Below are positions 10,643 through 19,767 of a stretch of DNA of 64,000 bases, in pieces (the stretch's first letter is position 1; each line of letters opens with the position of its first letter). Below the pieces are notes generated by a model. That model was not told the origin of the DNA and made no database searches. It worked only from the letters and a program-made list of their open reading frames with translations. A program made the translations under genes and the position numbers. The stretch covers positions 54,792 to 118,791 of the forward strand of contig NZ_ML660026.1 in NCBI RefSeq assembly GCF_007004645.1, in the 5' to 3' direction. The DNA is from Aliiroseovarius halocynthiae (GTDB taxonomy: Bacteria; Pseudomonadota; Alphaproteobacteria; Rhodobacterales; Rhodobacteraceae).

Positions 10643-12184
10643 ATGGACGGACGAGGCGATACGGGGGACGACTGGGGCCCGTTTGGACGACCTCTGTTCG
10701 ATGATCCGTCGGCCCGCAGACTTAGCCGCGTAGGCGTGGTGGATGTGGGATCGAACTCGGTCCGTTTGGTGGTGTTTGATGGCGCCGCGCGATCGCCCGC
10801 ATACTTCTTCAATGAAAAAATCCTGTGTGGTCTGGGCCGCGGCATCACCGAAACCGGACGCCTGCACCCAGAAGGGCGCACACGCGCACTAGCTGCGATC
10901 AAACGTTTTCAACGCCTTGCCGATGGCATGGACCTTGGTCCCCTGTCCGCCGTGGCCACCGCCGCCGTTCGCGATGCCGAAGATGGACCAGAATTCCGCG
11001 AACAAGTGCTGCGCGAAACCGGGTTGGAGCTTTACGTCATCGACGGCGAAGAAGAGGCCCGCCTGTCTGCCCAAGGTGTGCTGTTGGGCTGGCCCGAAGC
11101 GCAGGGGCTGATGTGCGATATTGGCGGCTCGTCTCTGGAACTGGCCGATATTCGTGACGGAGAGGTCGGAAAGCGCGTGACCTCGCCCCTTGGCCCGCTG
11201 AAGTTGGCCGGCGTTCCCGGTGGTAAAAAGGGGCTGAAGGCCGAAATCGCCCGCGTGGTCGACGATCTGGCCCGCGAAATGGGCACTGATCACAAACGTC
11301 TGTTCCTTGTGGGCGGATCATGGCGTGCCATTGCGCGGTTGGACATGGAGCGGCGCGGCTATCCTCTGACCGTTCTGCATGAATATCGGATGACGCCAAA
11401 ATCGCTGGCCAAGACATTGAAATGGATTGAAGACGTCGATTTGGACGAGATACGCCAACGCACCGGCACATCCGCTGCCCGTATGGCGCTGGTGCCGATT
11501 GCAGCGCTTGTCCTAAAGCGCCTGATGCATGTTTTCCGCCCGAAAGAAATCGCGGTCAGTTCGTACGGAATTCGCGAAGGGCTGCTGTATGAACAGATGC
11601 CCGACCGGTTGCGCAAGCGCGACCCGCTGATCGAGGCGTGCTATCATGCGGAAAAGAAAGACGCGCGAAATCCGGGATTTGGCAAGGCGCTGTTTCGGTT
11701 TCTGACGCCGCTCTATAAATCGTTGAAGCCCGAAGATCTGCGCATCATCCGCGCGGCCTGCCTGCTGCATGACGTCAGTTGGCGCGCCCACCCCGATTAC
11801 CGGCACGAGGTCTGTTTTGACAACGCCACCCGCGCCAATTTGGGCGGGCTGACACACGAACAGCGTGTGTTCCTTGGGCTTGCCCTGCTGCATCGTTACA
11901 AAAACAGCCGCGAGGGTTCACATTTTGCCCCGCTGTTCGAGATCCTGTCCGAAAAGATGCTGGCCCGCGCCGAAGTGCTGGGCAAGGCCATGCGGTTCGG
12001 GGCCATGTTCTCGGTTGAAGATCCGGCGCGCATGGCCGAACTGCGCTGGTTCCCTAAGAAACGCGAATTGGTGTTGTATCTGAAAAAAGAGGCTGACGGA
12101 CTGTTTGGCGAAGTGGCCGAGGCGCGTTTTCAGACGTTGGCCGAGGCGCTGGACGCAACCCCCATCGTGAAGAAGAAACGCTAG
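10643..12184 (+). CDS. ppx: Exopolyphosphatase / guanosine pentaphosphatase (Ppx/GppA family)
   Basis: From ATG 10643, preceded by AGGGGG, the protein has 513 residues. It carries the actin-like ATPase fold signatures GVVDVGSNSVRLVV near residue 31 and CDIGGSSLEL near 160, and a C-terminal helical/HD-like half (LHDVSWRAHPDYRHEV), as in long Ppx proteins. It hydrolyses polyphosphate from the ends or pppGpp. It is co-oriented with ppk1. A longer frame upstream overlaps the ppk1 end and is rejected. Confidence 0.95.
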   Translation: MDGRGDTGDDWGPFGRPLFDDPSARRLSRVGVVDVGSNSVRLVVFDGAARSPAYFFNEKILCGLGRGITETGRLHPEGRTRALAAIKRFQRLADGMDLGPLSAVATAAVRDAEDGPEFREQVLRETGLELYVIDGEEEARLSAQGVLLGWPEAQGLMCDIGGSSLELADIRDGEVGKRVTSPLGPLKLAGVPGGKKGLKAEIARVVDDLAREMGTDHKRLFLVGGSWRAIARLDMERRGYPLTVLHEYRMTPKSLAKTLKWIEDVDLDEIRQRTGTSAARMALVPIAALVLKRLMHVFRPKEIAVSSYGIREGLLYEQMPDRLRKRDPLIEACYHAEKKDARNPGFGKALFRFLTPLYKSLKPEDLRIIRAACLLHDVSWRAHPDYRHEVCFDNATRANLGGLTHEQRVFLGLALLHRYKNSREGSHFAPLFEILSEKMLARAEVLGKAMRFGAMFSVEDPARMAELRWFPKKRELVLYLKKEADGLFGEVAEARFQTLAEALDATPIVKKKR

Positions 12185-12190
12185 GTCGGA

Positions 12191-12514
12191 TTAAATGTCG
12201 GTCTCACCCGGGCCAGCTGGATCCAGTGGGGTCCGGCGGCGGATGATGATATCACCGTTTGGCAAGACTTCCGGCGGATGATAGGTCTGCATATCGCCGA
12301 ATTTCTCGACCATATCAGCCCAGCCATCCGACCATTCTTCTGCAAGTGGCTCTATCTCGTTGGCCAACCCTTCCAGCAGCAGCTGGAACCCGCGGTTTAA
12401 AAGCTCAGCCCCTTCGCTAAGTTCGGGATTGTCCGACGGTGTGTTGTCCTGTGCCTGCACGCCGGTACTGGCCAAAAGCAGGGCAAGGGCAGAGGTGATC
12501 GCAAGCTGTTTCAT
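12191..12514 (-). CDS. Small exported protein, conserved type in Rhodobacterales
   Basis: From ATG 12514 there are 107 residues: signal peptide MKQLAITSALALLLASTGVQAQ, then an acidic helical segment (ELSEGAELLNRGFQLLLEGLANEIEPLAEEW) and a C-terminal DIIIRRRTPLDP. An upstream ATG at 12535 would add MSTYIYT; neither has a clear ribosome site. The amphipathic helix suggests a membrane- or protein-contacting periplasmic role, but no function is known. It converges on ppx with 6 bp between stops. Confidence 0.65.
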   Translation of the reverse strand: MKQLAITSALALLLASTGVQAQDNTPSDNPELSEGAELLNRGFQLLLEGLANEIEPLAEEWSDGWADMVEKFGDMQTYHPPEVLPNGDIIIRRRTPLDPAGPGETDI

Positions 12515-12550
12515 GGTGTAAATGTAGGTGCTCATCGCAGGATGTGAAGG

Positions 12551-13576
12551 TCAGAGTTTTAGATCCATCGAAACAGGGAAATGGTCAGATGCTGTCAAAA
12601 GCGCCTCGCGCAGGGCCATGTCATGATAGCAGCCAGGATCGTCAAACGGGTGCCAGATGCGCCATTTGGGCTTGGTCTCAAGCAGATCAGGCGACACCAT
12701 AACATAATCCAGAAGCGCCTGAAGATACCGCTTTTCCCTAGCAATATAGAAGCGAGAGGTCGTGGGTCGCGCGCCTGTGCGCTGCGACAAGGCCATACGG
12801 GCATGCGGATCGTACATACAGGGGGCGTTTCCTTCCCCTAATACGATTTCGACTCCAGATCGCCCAAAAAGCTTTTCGTATTCATCTAATCCCGGACCAT
12901 CGTTGAAATCTCCTAGAACGATCAGGGGTTCACCCACACCCAGATGTTCATCCACACGACGGCGTATCCAGATACATTGCGCCATCTGTTTGCGGCGGTT
13001 TTCAATCGCGACTCGCATGACTTCGGCTGCACCCCGCGCGCCGTGTGGCGCCTTAGATTTCGCGTGTACGCCGATCAGACGCAGATCTTTGCCGCTTTTA
13101 CGATGGGTCAGTGCGACCTCAAGCGGCGGCTTTGAGAAGACAACCGTATCAAGTGCCGCATCCGTATTCAGATCCAGCTGAAAACTGCTGTCAAAGCGCG
13201 GCGCGGCATAGCCGTCTTCGATGTTAATTGCCCCTACTGGGTCATGACGTGCGCTGACCACATCAGGATCATAGAGCAACGCGATTTCCTGCTGTGTATC
13301 GCTGCTAAAGCCGATCAACGCAGCGCGCGCGCGCAACTCGAAATGCTTGGCAAAATGCTCGAGCGCGGGAAGGGTTTTGCGTTTGCGGTTCTCGTCGGGT
13401 GCCTCAATGATCATCACCGCGTCCGCGTCCATGTCCTGAAACACTTTGCCCACAGCGTTCCACTGGGCAGCACGTGTCACGTTCTGGCGCCCCGACCAGC
13501 CTTCGTCGATAAGCGGATTACCCTTGTCATCAAATAGACTGTTGAACCACTCGACATTATACGTCGCAGTGCGCAT
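12551..13576 (-). CDS. Endonuclease/exonuclease/phosphatase (EEP) family protein
   Basis: Protein of 341 residues with the EEP (DNase I-like) fold: TYNVEWFNSLFDD at the N-terminus, metal-ligand IEAPDE near residue 59, GVHAKSKAPHG near 168, LGDFNDGP near 221 and the catalytic SDHFPVSMDL at the end. No signal peptide is seen, so it is probably cytoplasmic. Substrate unknown: nucleic acid, phosphoinositide-like or other phosphodiester. Confidence 0.85.
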   Translation of the reverse strand: MRTATYNVEWFNSLFDDKGNPLIDEGWSGRQNVTRAAQWNAVGKVFQDMDADAVMIIEAPDENRKRKTLPALEHFAKHFELRARAALIGFSSDTQQEIALLYDPDVVSARHDPVGAINIEDGYAAPRFDSSFQLDLNTDAALDTVVFSKPPLEVALTHRKSGKDLRLIGVHAKSKAPHGARGAAEVMRVAIENRRKQMAQCIWIRRRVDEHLGVGEPLIVLGDFNDGPGLDEYEKLFGRSGVEIVLGEGNAPCMYDPHARMALSQRTGARPTTSRFYIAREKRYLQALLDYVMVSPDLLETKPKWRIWHPFDDPGCYHDMALREALLTASDHFPVSMDLKL

Positions 13577-13585
13577 GCGCCTGCC

Positions 13586-14266
13586 CTAACCTTGGCCCGC
13601 GTTGATCTCTTCCCACGCGCGGTTGACTGCAATCAAACGTTTCTCGGCCAGTTTCACAGCCTCTTCGGGGACACCACGGGCAATCATGCGGTCAGGGTGG
13701 CTTTCACGCACTTCCTGACGCCAGATTTTGCGGATCTCGTCCATCGGCGCGGCGCGGGCGACACCCAAGACCTGATAGGGATCAGGATGCTCATCCGGCA
13801 CCATGCGCGAACGAAGCGCCGCGAATTTATCCTCTGACATCCCAAATATGGTCGAGACTTCTTCAAGAAAGGCGTTTTCGCCGGGATGGTATTCGCCATC
13901 AGCTATTGCGATGTGGAACAGCCCCTCCATCAAGTCACAAAGGGCCGGATCATCGGGACCAAACATGGCAGCAACCCGCTGGGCGTAAAGTTCGAACCCA
14001 GCGACGTCCGTACGTGCGAGGTTGAACAGACGCGCTGCATTCTTTTCCTCGGATTGCGGAATGGTGAACACTTCGCGAAAGGCGGATACCTCGTCACGCG
14101 TCACCAACCCATCTGCCTTGGCCATCTTGGCACCCAGCGCAATCACCGCAATCGCAAAACCGGCCGAACGTTCTGGCGGCGTGCGCAGCTGCGAAAAAAC
14201 GTCGGACAGGCTGTCGCCCTTGGCAAGCGCCGAAAGCGCGTCGGAAATGCGGGACCAAATAGACAT
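13586..14266 (-). CDS. TerB-like/J-domain (DjlA-type) protein
   Basis: From ATG 14266 the protein has 226 residues. Residues ~30-150 form a TerB-like helical domain (AIAVIALGAKMAKADGLVTR and IAIADGEYHPGE, the repeated acidic metal-binding motif). A C-terminal J domain follows with DPYQVLGV and the HPD motif in ESHPDRM that stimulates DnaK. Unlike E. coli DjlA it has no N-terminal membrane helix. It is probably a DnaK co-chaperone. An in-frame start at 14293 is less likely. Confidence 0.87.
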   Translation of the reverse strand: MSIWSRISDALSALAKGDSLSDVFSQLRTPPERSAGFAIAVIALGAKMAKADGLVTRDEVSAFREVFTIPQSEEKNAARLFNLARTDVAGFELYAQRVAAMFGPDDPALCDLMEGLFHIAIADGEYHPGENAFLEEVSTIFGMSEDKFAALRSRMVPDEHPDPYQVLGVARAAPMDEIRKIWRQEVRESHPDRMIARGVPEEAVKLAEKRLIAVNRAWEEINAGQG

Positions 14267-14297
14267 ACCGGCAGTGTTAGCGCCTTTCACCACCGGG

Positions 14298-14774
14298 TCA
14301 CAGGATTTTCTGCATCAGGACAAGGTCATGCCACTGATCGAACTTCCGCCCAGCCTGTGGGATCGTTCCAACGGTGACGTATCCAATGGCGGCATGGAAT
14401 GGTTCGCCCAGCGGGTTCGAGCCGGAAACCCCCGCAATCATGGAATGAAATCCCTGTGTGCGGGCCTCGTCCTCGATCCGCTGCATCAACGCGCGGCCCG
14501 CCCCGCGACCCCGTGCCCTGGGTGACAGCATGATAGAGTGTTCCGCTGTGCGGGCGTATCCGGCACCACCACGAAACTGGTCGAAACTGGCATAGCCGAT
14601 CACTGTCCCACCAACTTCTGCCACCAGCATGGCTTTCGAAGATTCGATCGCCTGCTCGACGTCCTCACGCGACTTTTCGATCGAGTTGAAGGTGATCAAC
14701 GTCTCGCGGATCGCAAGGTTCCAAAGCGCTTGGATGGCTCGCGCATCCAAGATGGTTGCCGCGCGGATGATCAC
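14298..14774 (-). CDS. GNAT family N-acetyltransferase (phosphinothricin acetyltransferase-like)
   Basis: Starts at GTG 14774, which overlaps the stop of the upstream VOC gene in a GTGA junction; 158 residues. It begins IIRAATILDARAIQALWN and has the acetyl-CoA-binding LSPRARGRGAGRALM plus AGVSGSNPLGEPFHAAIGY, typical of the PAT/YncA subgroup that acetylates small amines or amino-acid analogues. The natural substrate is unknown. Coupling with the VOC gene may mean a shared detoxification role. Confidence 0.88.
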   Translation of the reverse strand: MIIRAATILDARAIQALWNLAIRETLITFNSIEKSREDVEQAIESSKAMLVAEVGGTVIGYASFDQFRGGAGYARTAEHSIMLSPRARGRGAGRALMQRIEDEARTQGFHSMIAGVSGSNPLGEPFHAAIGYVTVGTIPQAGRKFDQWHDLVLMQKIL

Positions 14775-15385
14775 AGCTGCACAAGCCCGGCTGGTGTGTC
14801 GATCCAAGCCGTGATCCCCGGATCCCCGGAATGCAGGGATATGCGCGTGTCCTCGACCAGCGGGCGCAGGGCCACTGCCAACGCCTCGGCTTCAGGATGC
14901 GTGATTTCCAGTGCGGCCAGTCGCAATCCGTGATCAGGCAGGCGCGGTGCGGGCATATCGCCATTCCAAGACAGAAGCCCCGGCGCGCACCCTGCGAAGG
15001 GAAGCCGCCCATCCGCGGGAACGGCCATGTCCCAACGCAGATCTCCACGCGATAAGTGTAATTCGTCGCCCGACCCTTCCGGTGCACGCTGAAGCGCTTG
15101 ATGCAGGTTTGGCACCCGCAATGCCCAGTTGGTCAGCCGCGCAGGACCGGTGAAGTAATCCAGATCAAACCACCGTGCATGATCCGGCGCATCCGCTTCA
15201 GGATTGATGGCAATGACTTCAAGATATGTGGCTGGACCAAGGGACAAAAGTGCGTTGTGGGTGCCCATGAGCGGGTGGTCTCCTCCCTCCGACATGGACA
15301 CCCCAAGCAGGTCCTCGATAAACGCGATGCCCTCTGACAGGGTCGCGGAGGACACTACAAGATGATCAACTTCGCCCAGAGCCAT
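14771..15385 (-). CDS. VOC/glyoxalase-like domain protein
   Basis: From ATG 15385, preceded by AGGGGGCGAA, the protein has 204 residues. The start LGEVDHLVVSSATLSEGIAF is a Glyoxalase_3-type (VOC) N-terminus, and ITAWIDTPAGLVQL is at the end. It is larger than methylmalonyl-CoA epimerase and lacks its usual pattern, so although it lies beside the mutase gene I do not call it an epimerase. It is coupled to a GNAT gene. Confidence 0.78.
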   Translation of the reverse strand: MALGEVDHLVVSSATLSEGIAFIEDLLGVSMSEGGDHPLMGTHNALLSLGPATYLEVIAINPEADAPDHARWFDLDYFTGPARLTNWALRVPNLHQALQRAPEGSGDELHLSRGDLRWDMAVPADGRLPFAGCAPGLLSWNGDMPAPRLPDHGLRLAALEITHPEAEALAVALRPLVEDTRISLHSGDPGITAWIDTPAGLVQL

Positions 15386-15509
15386 TTCGCCCCCCTGATG
15401 GTCTGGGATAAGGCTGGCGGGAAACGCCGCCAGCCGCAAGTGTTTTTGGCCTGATTTATGTCACAGGCCCGAGGAGCACAAAACCGGTTCCCACTTTTGT
15501 GCGGTCTGT

Positions 15510-17636
15510 TTACCCGCGGGCTTCGCGCACCAGTTTCAGGATATCCTGAGCCGCTTCGGGGATGTTGGTGCCGGGGCCGAAGATGGCTTTCACGCCATTT
15601 TCGTACAGGAAGTCATAGTCCTGCTGCGGGATCACGCCGCCGCAGATCACGATGATATCCTCGGCGCCTTGCTCTTTCAAAGCCTGCACCAGTTGCGGGG
15701 CCAGCGTCTTGTGACCGGCTGCCTGCGAAGAGATTCCGACAATGTGCACGTCATTGTCGATCGCGTCCTGCGCGGCTTCATCAGGCGTTTGGAACAGCGG
15801 ACCTACGTCCACGTCAAAGCCGATATCCGCAAAGGCCGTCGCGATGACCTTGGCGCCACGGTCGTGACCGTCCTGCCCCATCTTCACCACCAACATACGC
15901 GGGCGGCGGCCTTCGGCCTCGGCGAAGTCTTCGACCGATTTCTGAATGGCGGCAAAACCTTCGTCGCCTTCGTAGGCAGCGCCATAGACGCCAGCCAGCG
16001 TTTTCACTTCGGCGCGGTGGCGGCCGAATTCATCTTCCATAGCCATGGAAATCTCTCCTACGGATGCGCGGGCGCGGGCAGCTTCGACTGCGGCTTCCAG
16101 AAGGTTTCCACCTTCTTTTGCACGTCGGGTCAGCTCGGCCAATGCGGCCTCGCATGCAGCTGCGTCGCGGGTTGCGCGGATGTTTTCAAGGCGGGCAATC
16201 TGGCTGTCGCGTACGGCCATGTTGTCCACGTCCAGAATGTCGATCTGATCTTCTTCGGCCAGCTTGTACTTGTTCACACCAACGATGACTTCGTCACCTT
16301 TGTCGATCATGGCCTGACGTTTGGCTGCTGATTCCTCAATCCGCAGTTTCGGCATGCCCGAGGCGACCGCTTTGGTCATCCCCCCCATGCTTTCGACCTC
16401 TTCCATCAGCTCCCACGCTTTGTTGATCAGCTCGTCGGTCATGCTTTCCACGTAATAGGATCCCGCCAGTGGATCGACCACGTTGGTCACGCCAGTTTCT
16501 TCTTGCAGGATGATCTGGGTATTCCGCGCGATACGGGCCGAGAAGTCAGTGGGCAGCGCAATCGCCTCGTCCAGCGCGTTGGTGTGCAGCGACTGGGTGC
16601 CACCAAGAGCTGCGGACATGGCTTCGTACGCGGTGCGGATCACATTGTTATAAGGATCCTGTTCCTGCAACGACACGCCCGAGGTCTGGCAATGGGTGCG
16701 CAGCATTTTGGAGCGCTCGGACTTCGCGCCGAACTCGGTCATCACGCGGTGCCACAGGGTTCGGGCGGCACGCAGTTTCGCGGCTTCCATGAAGAAGTTC
16801 ATGCCGATGGCGAAGAAAAACGATAGGCGACCAGCGAATTTGTCGACATCCATGCCGGCCTCGATGGCGGCACGCACATATTCGCGACCATCTGCCAGCG
16901 TATAGGCAAGCTCCTGCACAAGGTTCGCGCCGGCTTCCTGCATGTGATAGCCGGAAATCGAGATCGAGTTGAATTTCGGCATCTCGTTCGAGGTGTACTC
17001 GATGATGTCCGAGATGATCTTCATCGACGGCTCAGGCGGATAGATATAGGTGTTGCGCACCATGAACTCTTTCAGAATGTCGTTCTGAATTGTGCCCGCC
17101 AGCAGCGACTTGTCATGCCCCTGCTCTTCGCCCGCCACGATGAAGTTCGCAAGGATCGGGATCACCGCGCCGTTCATGGTCATCGAGACCGAGACCTTGT
17201 CCAGCGGAATACCGTCGAACAGGATTTTCATGTCTTCGACACTGTCGATCGCCACGCCGGCCTTACCAACATCGCCCATCACACGCGGGTGGTCGCTGTC
17301 ATAGCCCCGGTGCGTAGCAAGGTCGAAAGCGACCGAAACGCCCTGCTGGCCAGCCGCCAGATTGCGGCGGTAGAAGGCGTTGGATTCCTCGGCGGTCGAG
17401 AACCCCGCATACTGACGGATCGTCCACGGACGGCCAGCATACATCGTGGCCTTCACACCACGGGTGAAGGGGCCAAAGCCGGGCAGCGTGCCCATATGGT
17501 CCAGATCCGCCGTGTCGTCGGCCGTATAAAGCGGTTTGACGTCGATGCCTTCCAACGTGTTCCACGTCAGATCATCCAAGGCACGGCCACGCAGTTCCTT
17601 CTCGGCCAGTTCCTTCCAGTTCTTTGTGTCGGTCAT
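15510..17636 (-). CDS. scpA: Methylmalonyl-CoA mutase
   Basis: Adenosylcobalamin enzyme converting (R)-methylmalonyl-CoA to succinyl-CoA. From ATG 17636 (AAAAGGACGACAAG upstream) it has 708 residues, the usual length of the single-chain homodimeric form. The catalytic barrel includes [20 protein letters not shown] and [18 protein letters not shown]; the C-terminal B12 domain has DGHDRG near residue 590, which supplies the cobalt His ligand, and [12 protein letters not shown]. It ends the pccA operon. An upstream in-frame start would overlap the preceding lipoprotein gene and is rejected. Confidence 0.97.
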   Translation of the reverse strand: MTDTKNWKELAEKELRGRALDDLTWNTLEGIDVKPLYTADDTADLDHMGTLPGFGPFTRGVKATMYAGRPWTIRQYAGFSTAEESNAFYRRNLAAGQQGVSVAFDLATHRGYDSDHPRVMGDVGKAGVAIDSVEDMKILFDGIPLDKVSVSMTMNGAVIPILANFIVAGEEQGHDKSLLAGTIQNDILKEFMVRNTYIYPPEPSMKIISDIIEYTSNEMPKFNSISISGYHMQEAGANLVQELAYTLADGREYVRAAIEAGMDVDKFAGRLSFFFAIGMNFFMEAAKLRAARTLWHRVMTEFGAKSERSKMLRTHCQTSGVSLQEQDPYNNVIRTAYEAMSAALGGTQSLHTNALDEAIALPTDFSARIARNTQIILQEETGVTNVVDPLAGSYYVESMTDELINKAWELMEEVESMGGMTKAVASGMPKLRIEESAAKRQAMIDKGDEVIVGVNKYKLAEEDQIDILDVDNMAVRDSQIARLENIRATRDAAACEAALAELTRRAKEGGNLLEAAVEAARARASVGEISMAMEDEFGRHRAEVKTLAGVYGAAYEGDEGFAAIQKSVEDFAEAEGRRPRMLVVKMGQDGHDRGAKVIATAFADIGFDVDVGPLFQTPDEAAQDAIDNDVHIVGISSQAAGHKTLAPQLVQALKEQGAEDIIVICGGVIPQQDYDFLYENGVKAIFGPGTNIPEAAQDILKLVREARG

Positions 17637-17694
17637 CTTGTCGTCCTTTTCGTCTTGGCGCGCGCAGGGGCGCTGGCTGGTTCTGGGCCGCGGG

Positions 17695-18210
17695 TCACAG
17701 GGGATCTCCGGCAGCAAAAAAGAGTTTTCGTTCAAGAGGATCGAGGACCATGACCCCCTGCACCCCAGTATCATAAGCAATCGTTGCACCGGGCCGCGTC
17801 AGCGCGCGAAAGAAGTCCTGACTGTCCGCATCCGACAAGCACCTCCCGACCAGCGCAGCGGCAGCCAAAGCCTGCCGCCCAAACGCGCCGTCTTCGGTGG
17901 CCAACATTTTGTCCGTAAGAGCGTGAGGTGTCTGCCCATCGACGCGCAATGCGGCCTTACCTGAATCCCGGAAAAGTTCCTGTGCCTCGGTGCTGGTCGA
18001 CGCCAGCGGCATGTCGGGTTTGACATCATTCAGCGCGGCGCGGAATACAGCAGCGGTGCAGGTCAACTTGCTGTTAAACGACAGTGTATCCCCTAGCGTA
18101 AAATATCGCTCGAGCGCGCCCCGCAATGAAGCTTCGCGATGCAGGTTACAACCTGAAAGCACTGCAAGGCTAGTAACCGCGGCCAATGGGATATGGCGCA
18201 AAAAGCTCAT
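17695..18210 (-). CDS. Lipoprotein of unknown function in the propionate operon
   Basis: 171 residues with a lipoprotein signal and lipobox ([13 protein letters not shown], Cys near residue 21). The mature domain has two further Cys (KLTC, VGRC) that could form a disulphide. Its ATG overlaps the stop of the membrane gene upstream by 4 bp (ATGA), and it lies 58 bp before the mutase. No family recognised. The tight coupling suggests that it acts with the upstream membrane protein. Confidence 0.7.
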   Translation of the reverse strand: MSFLRHIPLAAVTSLAVLSGCNLHREASLRGALERYFTLGDTLSFNSKLTCTAAVFRAALNDVKPDMPLASTSTEAQELFRDSGKAALRVDGQTPHALTDKMLATEDGAFGRQALAAAALVGRCLSDADSQDFFRALTRPGATIAYDTGVQGVMVLDPLERKLFFAAGDPL

Positions 18211-19766
18211 TCCAGCTCCGCGTCATGCACAGTTAGGGTTGCATTACCTTGCACTTGCGGTGCGAAGAGGGTCAATTGCGCGCGAATCTTATCAGCCGCT
18301 TCTGGGGTAGTTGCAAAGAATCCCACATGGAAACCACCCAGAAACGCCGTGCCGCCGGTGAAGCTCAGCGTACCTACCTTAACCCAGTTCTCTCCCAAGC
18401 CCTCGTCAATCCAGTGTTCATAGATGATGGCAAGCTCGATCCCTTTTGCCTCCACCAGATCGGCCGCCCAGCCCGGATATGGATCATCCAGCCGGGTCAG
18501 CAATGCCTCGTAAGACGCCAAGCCCCACAGATCCAACACATAGTTAGGATTTGCCCATGCAACAAAGCCAAGATCATTAACCGCCACAGGTTTCTGATAC
18601 ACATCCTTTACGAAACGCCCCATGTTCCCGTGCGACGAATAGATCGCGTTGGGACCGTTAGTGCCGTATCTCAGCATCCAGTTCCCATAGGTTACGGCAA
18701 GGAATCCGAACCCGATCACAAGCAAGACGCGGTGTGTTTGAAGGTTTCTTTCGCCCAGCGCCACAAGCATAAGAAGGCCCATGGTAAACGCCATCGCATA
18801 AAGCTCGTAGCGTTCAAACCAACCGAATTGACCAAGGATCAGATGGCCAAAGCCTGTGAACACAGCTGCCAGCAACAATGCACGCACTGCGCCCCGACGC
18901 GCGCTGCCGTGTGAAAACAATAGAGTAACCGCAACAAAAAGCGCAACAAGAAGCACGACGGCTTTGTTCGACATGGACAGTTGAGCCAGCGCTTTTAGCG
19001 GCAGTGCCGCAAACGAGAACCGCTCGTTTCCAGCGCCAGCCAGCTTCGCCATGACCGAATTTGGGAGTGGTTCAAGGCCCAACGTTATTAAGAATATCAT
19101 GAAGCCTGCGGCAAGTGCTGCGGCACCAGAGAAGAGCATCACACCAACGGCCCAGCGCCCCATCACAAGCAACGCCAATGCGCCTCCTCCGGTCACTGCA
19201 AGACCTTCGAACCGCACCATTGGCCCCAGCACCATGCCAGCTACCAACAGCCAGCTGATACGACCCTCGTCCATCTGGATCTGAAGTCCGCGCAAAACGG
19301 CGAGGCTCGCCAGAATGTGCAGACTGTGTTCCATGCCGACCATAGCCGCGCCAGCAAAGTTGAAAGCAAGCGGGCCAAGGGCTGCGAAAGCCAGCATCCA
19401 GCCCCGAGACGCATCAGTATTTGACACGATCCGCGCCCAAAGCGCGGCCCCAAGCAACAAGGAGAGTGTGTTCCAGAACAATGGAAGCCACGTTTGGGCG
19501 GCAGTGCCTGCAAAGGCTGTCAGCAAAAACGGGTAAATCGGCGATGACGCGGGCGAGGTAAACTCGCCCGGATTTACGCCATATCCACCAGCGGCGATCT
19601 GTTCAGCAACCGCGAGGTGGATGTAAACGTCATCGAGCGGGTATTCGAAAACACCCACTCGGAACAGAGCAACACCCTGATAGAGCGCGAAAGCCACCAC
19701 GCTGATCAGCACCGACAACACTGTCAGCTGTCCCGACATGCGGGGCAACATGGTGGCGTCTCGCAT
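18207..19766 (-). CDS. Multi-pass membrane protein, GT-C glycosyltransferase-like
   Basis: 519 residues, roughly 10-12 predicted membrane helices and a C-terminal soluble domain (from about residue 400). The first loop has an acidic pair in EYPLDDVYIHLAVAEQI followed by FTSPASSPIYPFLL; this arrangement is characteristic of GT-C enzymes that use polyprenyl-phosphate sugars. It starts one base after the pccA stop and overlaps the next lipoprotein gene by 4 bp, so it is made with PccA. Why a likely cell-envelope glycosyltransferase sits in this operon is unclear. Assignment to GT-C is inference from the motif and topology. Confidence 0.68.
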   Translation of the reverse strand: MRDATMLPRMSGQLTVLSVLISVVAFALYQGVALFRVGVFEYPLDDVYIHLAVAEQIAAGGYGVNPGEFTSPASSPIYPFLLTAFAGTAAQTWLPLFWNTLSLLLGAALWARIVSNTDASRGWMLAFAALGPLAFNFAGAAMVGMEHSLHILASLAVLRGLQIQMDEGRISWLLVAGMVLGPMVRFEGLAVTGGGALALLVMGRWAVGVMLFSGAAALAAGFMIFLITLGLEPLPNSVMAKLAGAGNERFSFAALPLKALAQLSMSNKAVVLLVALFVAVTLLFSHGSARRGAVRALLLAAVFTGFGHLILGQFGWFERYELYAMAFTMGLLMLVALGERNLQTHRVLLVIGFGFLAVTYGNWMLRYGTNGPNAIYSSHGNMGRFVKDVYQKPVAVNDLGFVAWANPNYVLDLWGLASYEALLTRLDDPYPGWAADLVEAKGIELAIIYEHWIDEGLGENWVKVGTLSFTGGTAFLGGFHVGFFATTPEAADKIRAQLTLFAPQVQGNATLTVHDAELE

Positions 19767-19767
19767 T

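Noticed and set aside
14771..15385. VOC protein as methylmalonyl-CoA epimerase
   Set aside because: Too long and of the Glyoxalase_3-like type; it is coupled to a GNAT gene, not to the mutase.
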